64,000 bases of DNA from Eublepharis macularius (taxonomy: Eukaryota > Chordata > Lepidosauria > Squamata > Eublepharidae): positions 90,162,501-90,226,500 of the forward strand of contig NC_072800.1 in NCBI RefSeq assembly GCF_028583425.1. Reading direction: 5' to 3'. Positions 57,051-64,000 of this stretch are shown here, piece by piece. The first letter of the stretch is position 1. Each line of letters begins with the position of its first letter. The notes under the pieces were generated by a model that did no database searches, was not told the DNA's origin, and worked only from the letters and a program-made list of their open reading frames with translations. Both the position numbers and the translations under genes were made by a program.

Positions 57051-59373
57051 TAGGGATGTGCGTTTCGGCATTCAGAATGCCGAAAGAATGCCGAAACAAA
57101 AGTGTTTCGGCTTCTTTCGGGGAATGCCGAAACGTTTCGGGGAATGCCGAAACGTTTCGGGTAGCCGAAAGAAAAAAGCCGAAACGTTTCGGGATTCTTT
57201 CGGCTTTCTTTCGGCTTTTCAATGGGAAAATGCCTCCGTCTTCCCGGACGTCTGGGGGAGGCATTTTCCCACCGAATAAGCCCAAAATTGGTGGGGACCT
57301 TCCTCTAACCCTTCTCTAACAACCACCCAAGTTTAAGACAGATTGGACTTTGGGAGGCCATGTTATGGCCCCCCAAAGCAGGTCCCCCCATCCTCCCATA
57401 AGAAAGCGAAGGAGCAGCATATTGTTAGCATGCTGCTGCTACTCTTTCTTCATTATTTCCTATGGGGGAAAAATGAAGAGGCAGGCTTCCTTTGCCAGGG
57501 GTGGCATTTTGCATGCAAAATGCCCCCCAGCCCTCAGGGGCCCTTCTCCCACCCCTCCTCCCACCCCCCACCAAGGCTCAGCCTGCTCCCACTTGGGGGG
57601 GGCATTTCATGGCCTCCCCAAGTAGGTGCTCTAATCTCTACCACTGACAGCTGGGGGAGGCTTGTGTTGCCAGGGGTGGCATTTTGCATGCAAAATGCCC
57701 CCCAACCCTCTGGGGCCCTTCTCCCACCCCTCCTCCCACCCCCCACCAAGGCTCAGCCTGCTCCCACTTGGGGGGGCCATTTCATGGCCTCCCCAAGTAG
57801 GTGCTCTGCTCTCATCTCTACCACTGACAGCTGGGGGAGGCTTGTCTTGCCAGGGGTGGCATTTTGCATGCAAAATGCCCCCCAACCCTCTGGGGCCCTT
57901 CTCCCACCCCTCCTCCCACCCCCCACCAAGGCTCAGCCTGCTCCCACTTGGGGGGCCATTTCATGGCCTCCCCAAGTAGGTCCTCTCAGCCCCTAAAGTC
58001 CACCCCTTACAGCCCCACACAAACCCAATTCCCCCCCAGCTGCCACACACAGACCCAAATCCCCACATTAGCCCCTCACAGACCCAAATCCACCCCCTCC
58101 TGCCCCACACCCATAACCCCAGGAACAGGCTGGCAAAGGCCAGCCCTCTCCCTTTGTTCCCTATGCTGGGAACTTCTAAACTCTCTTTCCCTGGGCAATT
58201 CTGCACAGCCCAGGGGTGCCACAAATGTGGGCACAGCAGGGGGGCGCACCAAAGGGCATGATAGAAGTGTACTACACAAAATAATACAACCCACTTCACC
58301 GTTTTTGACAGCAGTTGTGTTTGTGTGATTCTCTGATGTGAAGTGAGTTGTGTTATTTTTATGTAGTACACTGCTTTCATGCCCTGTTGTGCCTTCCTAC
58401 TGTGTAACCTAAAGCAGTTAAGGAAATAAAGTGCTTTTGACAGCAATATTTTGGGGTGATTCTCTGATGTTAAGTGAGTTGTGTTATTTTTGTGTAAGAT
58501 ACTGCTGCCATGCCCTTTGGTGGGGGGTGGGAGGAGGGGTGGGAGAAGGGCCCCTGAGGGCTGGGGGGCATTTTGCATGCAAAATGCCACCCCTGGCAAG
58601 ACAAGCCTCCCCCAGCTGTCAGTGGTAGAGAAAAGAGCATCTACTTGGGGAGGCCATGAAATGGCCCCCCCAAGTGGGAGCAGGCTGAGCCTTGGTGGGG
58701 GGTGGGAGGAGGGGTGGGAGAAGGGCCCCAGAGGGTTGGGGGGCATTTTGCATGCAAAATGCCACCCCTGGCAACACAAGCCTCCCCCAGCTGTCAGTGG
58801 TAGAGATTAGAGCACCTACTTGGGGAGGCCATGAAATGGCCCCCCCAAGTGGGAGCAGGCTGAGCCTTGGTGGGGGGTGGGAGGAGGGGTGGGAGAAGGG
58901 CTCCTGAGGGTAAGGGGGCATTTTGCATGCAAAATGCCACCCCTGGCAAAGGAAGCCTGCCTCTTCATTTTTTCCCCATAGGAAATAATGAAGAAAGAGT
59001 AGCAGCAGCATGCTAACAATATGCTGCTCCTTCGCTTTCTTATGGGAGGATGGGGGGACCTGCTTTGGGGGGCCATAACATGGCCCCCCAAAGTCCAATC
59101 TGTCTTAAACTTGGGTGGTTGTTAGAGAAGGGTTAGAGGAAGGTCCCCACCAATTTTGGGCTTATTCGGTGGGAAAATGCCTCCTCCAGGCGTCCTGGAA
59201 GACGGAGGCATTTTCCCATAGAAAAAAAGCCGAAAGAATGCTGAAATAATGCCGAAAGAATCCCGAAAGCCGAAAGAGATTCTTGTTTCGGCTTTCGGCT
59301 TTAACGATAGAGAATCTTCTTTCGGCTTTCTACTTTCGGCTATAGCTGAAAATTTTTGGCTTGCACACCCCTA
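57051..59373. mobile_element. 2.3 kb hAT-type foldback element, perfect 8 bp TSD
   Basis: Termini TAGGGATGTGCG and GCACACCCCTA. Both flanks are AACGTGAG (57043-57050 and 59374-59381). Arms of about 0.95 kb are inverted copies. Each begins with a cluster of GCCGAAA/TTTCGGC subterminal repeats, then three units of about 176-180 bp, each holding the 18 bp palindrome CATTTTGCATGCAAAATG. The central about 500 bp (58010-58500) differs and contains a smaller palindrome. No transposase. Long open frames here (up to 272 codons) are by-products of the GC-rich repeats. Confidence 0.9.
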
Positions 59374-59814
59374 AACGTGAGTGAAACTGACAAGCGCCGC
59401 AAAGATAAGATCTGCAGCAGCGAACTCTCCTGATTTGTTTCCCTTAGCTGGGTGAGATCAACTCTTTTTTTTCCAAACCGTTTGAAGCGGCTATCAACCT
59501 AAGGAAAGTTTAACCCCCCTCCCCTTTTTCTTTTTCGCGTCTCCTGACGCATGTGGACATGGATTATTTCGTTATTAGCTATTAATATGTAACAGCTATT
59601 CCCAGGACTTTATACAATGCAGGGCAACTAAGGAGATTATTTGCAGGTGGGATGTCAACCCTGCCAATGTTACACTGAAAAGGTAGGATGATTTGGTCTG
59701 AATTTTCTTTCCCAATCCAGGTCTCTTGCAACCAAGTTAGATTGCATGCCTTGCATCTGATTGTTCGGCAGAAACTTTCTCAAGAAGCTGTTCATCTTTT
59801 TGTCATTGCCTTTT

Positions 59815-59870
59815 TCCTTTAATAACAACAACAACATTTGATTTATATACCGCCCTTGGGAGTGACTTTG
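59815..59870 (-). mobile_element. Truncated Sauria-type SINE 3' end
   Basis: AACAACAACAACATTTGATT and 'tataccgccctt' are the inverted 3' end of the SINE at 20027. Confidence 0.5.
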
Positions 59871-59879
59871 ATTGACAAG

Positions 59880-60935
59880 CCTTCATAAAAAACTGATTAA
59901 TGTAGCCACCCTGTAGCCATCTGGCTCATTTAGGTAAAATACTGCAACATTATAGTTTTGCAAAAACGTATTTCTTCCAAATTTCTCTGAACCACATACA
60001 TGTTGAGAGAGCCAGTAGGCATTATGGGGTAAGATGGGTGCCTCTGTCAATCCATTGATAGCATTTCCTAGAACTGCTGGACCTCATATTCCCAATGCAT
60101 ATGCTGAGCATCAAAGTGCATGCTTCAGTGCGCATGCCCAGCTCTTTACAATAACACCATGGGCAGTTCTTTGTAACCTACTGGTCTGGATGCTGGTATA
60201 GGATTAACATTCAGCTGAGAGTCAGGTCTTAACTGGCCTGGGCCCAGTGCAGATCTTTACCAGGGAAGGAAACAATCCTGGCACAACACACAAGTTTAAA
60301 ACTAGGTCAAGTGACTTGCAGTATGTTGGCTGGTCTGCCACGTGCCTGCATTCACCTCTTAAATAACGACAAACACATTTTCTGGAATTCAGTTGTTCGC
60401 ACATGTTGCTCCTGTCCCTGCTGATATTTTAATTTTTGCCATTTTGTAAGCGTGATGAACGTTGACTCTGCCTCCCAAAATAAACTGGGCATTAATTGTT
60501 AACATCACTTCAAAGGTATGTAGCTGAACATGGAAGAAATGTTTATGGGCTTTAAGAGGCGGGGAGTTGGACGTATATGGGAGAAAGAGGTGTGAATAAG
60601 GAGGATGAGACCATGGCATCCATGTGGCAAATGTCATTATGGTGTTTTAATAACACAGGTGTTATTTTGTTATTGTGTCATTTTGTTAGTTTGACTATGA
60701 GCAATTTGTGGTACCCTGTCTATTTATGGGAAGCTTGCTATTACTTAGGAATTCTAATTGCAAGTCTTTTGATGGAGGAAAGCACTACCATCTGTGGAAC
60801 AGATCCACATATCCAACCTCATGGAAGGAGATTATGGTTGCTAAAATTTCTTCAAGGGTTCAAGCACACACAGATGCAAATATGGGAGTAGTTACTGGAA
60901 AGATACAAATGAGGTCACATTTCGGTTTGTGGGGC
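59880..60935. other. Intergenic, no feature seen
   Basis: Short frames near 60577-61055 have no recognisable product. Confidence 0.4.
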
Positions 60936-60938
60936 AGA

Positions 60939-61218
60939 GAGCCAAGCTACAAGTGCCGAATGACACTCGAATGGCAAGTGAACAGACTCACGTGTATTCC
61001 TCCCTGTTCATTTGCGCTCCACTTGATCACTATGTGGAGGGAAGAATACACGTGAGTCTGTTCACTTGCCGTTCGAGTGTCATTCGGCACGTGGAGGGAG
61101 GAGTACACGTGAGTCTGTTCACTTGCCGTTCGAGTGTCATTCGGCACGTGGAGGGAGGAGTACACGTGAGTCTGTTCACTTGCCGTTCGAGTATCATTCG
61201 TCACTTGTAGCTTGGCCC
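60939..61218. mobile_element. GRGCC-family MITE with internal 62 bp triplication
   Basis: Ends GAGCCAAGCTACAAGTGC and GTCACTTGTAGCTTGGCCC. From about 61046 to 61205 a unit of about 62 bp beginning 'cacgtgagtctgttcacttg' is repeated three times. Flanking trinucleotides AGA and TTA do not match. Confidence 0.75.
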
Positions 61219-62149
61219 TTAGAAAGGAAAAGTTCAAGAGCTAGGGAATCAAGATCCCACATTAGAGCAACCAGCTAAAGAGCTCCAAGGAACTACTTTC
61301 TGAAACCCTAATAAAATAACGACATGCATTTGCCAGAATGTTTACCAATACCCTATTAAAATAAATTTAATACATTAACCAAGTTATGGGCTAATACTGG
61401 AATAACTCTGCATAGGATTGCAATGTTAATTTTTTAAGAAATTAAAGAAAAGGAGGATAGGTTTGGGGGGAGAATTTAGTTACTCTCCTGTCCTTTGACC
61501 TTGGAAAAAGGTGGAGCTGTACATGGCTCTGTTTCTGATCTTCCAGCCAAGTGAACGAGCTCCATATAAAAACAGGTGTTTTTTTCTCATCATTTCAAAG
61601 TTTGGAGGGCATCCCATTGTTTGCCACCTGAAGGCCCAATTATATTCCTTTGGTTGCCGCTTGATCAAATATCCAGTAAATGGTGGTAATGAATCACCAA
61701 CTGCTATGATAGTTGAAGGGAAGACTTTGCTTGGCGGAGGGTGTGTGTGTGTCTAAGTTGTTATACATTTATTTTTAATTGGGCAGCCAGTCCCAGTCTG
61801 GTTGCTTTGTGGGATTGTTTCTGAATGGCTCGATGGCATATTTTATTTATCTCTATACTGTGTTTTTAGACCATCTTTCCATGTGGAGATCCTTAAGGCA
61901 GGCCTTTGAGTGTGTAGTGATTGGGCAGGGGCGTGCCCCTGGATTGATGAAGGAGAAAGGGCAGGGGACAAATCCCAGACTGGAGGAAACTTTGGATGTC
62001 ACCAGAAGCAAAGCTGGGGACTGGTGCTGTGGCTCACCTGATTATACTCCGCTGGAACGTTGGCGCTCCGTTGCCTCCTGCACTATGAGGAGTGGTGAAA
62101 ATGAAGATAGTTTCATGCAGGTAGCTGTGTGGGTCTGCAACAGAGGAGC

Positions 62150-62245
62150 AAGTATCTGAGGGACGGAGCTTAAGTCTTGAAAGCTTATACTGTGGAAAAT
62201 CTTGTTGGTCTTTAAGGAGCGACTGGACTTGAACCTTATGAAAAT
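62150..62245 (+). mobile_element. Penelope-like fragment with decayed hammerhead
   Basis: CTGAGGGA, a weak stem II and GAAAGCTT in order, then 'atcttgttggtctttaagga' and 'gactggacttgaacctt'. Confidence 0.5.
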
Positions 62246-62564
62246 GAAAAAAATCTCTGAAGAAGGAGGAGGAACCTTTCCCCTCTTTCCCTAAGAGTGG
62301 GTTGACTTGATTTATTTGTTTGCTTGTTTCATTTATCACCCACCTTTTTCACTGGTGACTCAAGGCCAGGAGCAGTCTTAGCCAATGGGCAAGAGGGACA
62401 GCTGCCCTTGGCCCTGTGCTTAGCCAACCCCCCAAACGTGCCCACAGCCCACACCCTCAAATGAGGGGAGGAAAGAGGAACAGGCTCCCAACACCTGGGC
62501 CATCTAGGGCTCAGGCAGCTGGGTTCTGGCAGCAGTGGGGGCTCTCAGACACTTCACATGGTAC

Positions 62565-63015
62565 TAGGGTTGCCAGCTGCATGTTGGGAAATTCCTGGAA
62601 ACTTTGGGGATGGAGCTTGGAGAGGGCAGGGTTTAGGGAGGGGAGGGAGCTCAGCAGGGTATAATACCATAGAGTCCACCCTCCAACACTGGCATTTTCT
62701 CCAGGGGAGCTGATCTCTGTGGCCTGGAGATCAATTGTAATTCTGGGAGCTCTCCAGCCACCACCTGGAGGTTGGCAACACTGCATGGTACAAGACCCAT
62801 TCCTTGCTTGGTCCCAGAACAGTGTGTAGGGTTGTCAAATACAAGTTGAGAAATTCCTGGAGATTTGGGAGTGTAGCCTGGGGAGGGCAGACTTTTGGGA
62901 GGAGACGGAGTTCAGTAGAAAAGTGTGCCATAGTCTACCCTCCAAAGCAGCCATTTTCTCTAGGGGAACTGATCAATGTCATCTGGAGATCAGTTGTAAT
63001 TCCATGAGAACTCCA
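62565..63015. repeat. Two 'agggttgccag' repeats in tandem
   Basis: Copies at 62565-62785 and 62826-63015, each running from 'agggttg(c/t)ca' through 'ttcctggagatttggg' to 'ctggagatcagttgtaattc'. Confidence 0.65.
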
Positions 63016-63524
63016 TAGTATGATGTCAGTTCTGGGAAAAACCCACAAGTGGCATCATACCTCTCAAGGAATTGCCAGAAGTTCTCTGGTAAACCATAAA
63101 GTTTTTGGCACTTCCTAGAAAGGACTGACATCACTCCCCAAGGAAAACCCAGTGATGCCAGTCCTCTCTAGAAATCAATGAAAATGCTATGGTTTTACCA
63201 TGGAGCATCCAGAAGAGCCTAGAGAGGAGTGACATCACTTCCAGATATTTCCTGGAAGCAGGATATGGGGGGTTGCCAACAGTGTCCCCCATGTCCCCAG
63301 CCCCTTGGTCTCTTACTGGTTGTCAGGCTGGACGTGGCAACCCTCTCCCAGAATCATTAAGACCTCCTCTGCTCAAGGTGTCACATCCAGGTCAGCAAAT
63401 CATCACTTCCAGGCAAACAGAAGGCTACTTCCAGGCCAGCAGAAGGCCACTTCCGGGTCAGAAGAAGGTCTGCAGGAAGTCCATCCCGTTGCCTAGGAAA
63501 CTGATTGATTAGTGCCAGGCTGTC

Positions 63525-63677
63525 TGCAGTGATGAACCAAAAAAGAACCAAAAGAACCAGCCTAATGTTTGTGGCGGTTCATCAGAAATGGGCTCTAACG
63601 AACTGCCGGTTCACGAATCATGAACCGGCCCAGTTCGTCACAAACTTTGGTTCATATTTGGTTCGTGCCCATCTCTA
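63525..63677. mobile_element. Fragment of the TAGAGATGGGCACGAAC hAT family
   Basis: The right end GGTTCGTGCCCATCTCTA is nearly the terminus of the nested hAT at 16843-17565. The interior repeats GAACC/GGTTC motifs. No matching left terminus was found. Confidence 0.6.
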
Positions 63678-64000
63678 GTAGAAAATGCAGAACATTCGCT
63701 TCTGCAATGAAATAAGAATCCCACGACCCTATTCAGCCCTGAGGGTGGCAGTCCATTGTTCTGAATCTGTGAATGAAATCAGTTTCAGCATTCTCTCATA
63801 ATCGTCATCTCCCTTTAAAATTTCTCTAGGAGAACTGCCAGCAGTGGAATGGCTAGAAGATCAAACTGTTCTCCCTCTGGTTTCTGAGTATTGTGATTTT
63901 AAATGTGAGACGGATGTTTTGTGCAGGGACTGGCCTGTTTGTCTGATATAGAAAGGGAAAGGACATTGTTGACACTTGATGGCATATGTTATGATGGATT

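Noticed and set aside
57961-58779. 272-codon open frame and several 70-217 codon frames on both strands
   Set aside because: They lie inside the mirrored GC-rich repeats of the hAT foldback element, run equally well on both strands and repeat with the 178 bp unit.
61046-61205. CRISPR-like direct repeats
   Set aside because: The units are contiguous and lack variable spacers, inside a eukaryotic MITE.
62905-63685. Full hAT element between two AGTAGAAAA sequences (62909 and 63676)
   Set aside because: The right terminus is present at 63677, but no TAGAGATGGGC terminus follows the left copy, so the shared octamer is probably chance.

Overview
The window is vertebrate nuclear DNA, almost certainly from a squamate reptile (a lizard; a gekkotan is possible but not shown). 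The evidence is two mammal-like gene structures with short exons and long introns, tRNA-derived Sauria-type SINEs, SINEs with a 5S rRNA-like head, CR1/L2-type LINE ends, and a dense load of foldback DNA transposons. There is no prokaryotic signal.

Two protein genes are supported, both on the minus strand and arranged head-to-tail. CCDC13 (centriolar satellite/ciliogenesis coiled-coil protein) has 12 coding exons between 29448 (ATG) and 2337. Every junction has a GT donor and an AG acceptor (one acceptor is an unusual GAG), and the phases agree throughout, giving 604 codons. The C-terminal exons lie beyond the left edge. Its inferred promoter at about 32.6-32.7 kb carries two RFX X-box motifs one base apart, which fits a ciliary gene. 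HIGD1A (mitochondrial respiratory-chain assembly/hypoxia protein, 95 aa) has three coding exons at 40951-40849, 39446-39312 and 35412-35363. An inferred noncoding first exon lies in a CpG-rich promoter near 46.4-46.6 kb with a perfect CRE. The order CCDC13-HIGD1A is the one I know from human 3p22, where HHATL and ACKR2 flank the pair. Neither flanking gene's coding sequence is visible here.

The rest is introns and intergenic DNA shaped by transposition. Many insertions still show target-site duplications (TSDs) that can be read directly. (1) Penelope-like-element fragments with hammerhead-ribozyme-like motifs, several as inverted head-to-head pairs with 11-15 bp TSDs. (2) hAT-type foldback elements with 8 bp TSDs: a 2.3 kb palindrome at 57051-59373, a 0.72 kb element nested inside another MITE, a 500 bp element at 41301-41800, and two short families. 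(3) Two families of palindromic MITEs with 3 bp TSDs, ending GGCC... or GRGCCAAGC... (4) SINEs, LINE 3' ends and microsatellites.

The right-hand 17 kb (47-64 kb) contains no coding exon that I can recognise. It holds a second promoter-like core at 46.85-47.1 kb with a ZNF143-type motif and a possible orphan splice donor at the hAT target site near 57.05 kb.
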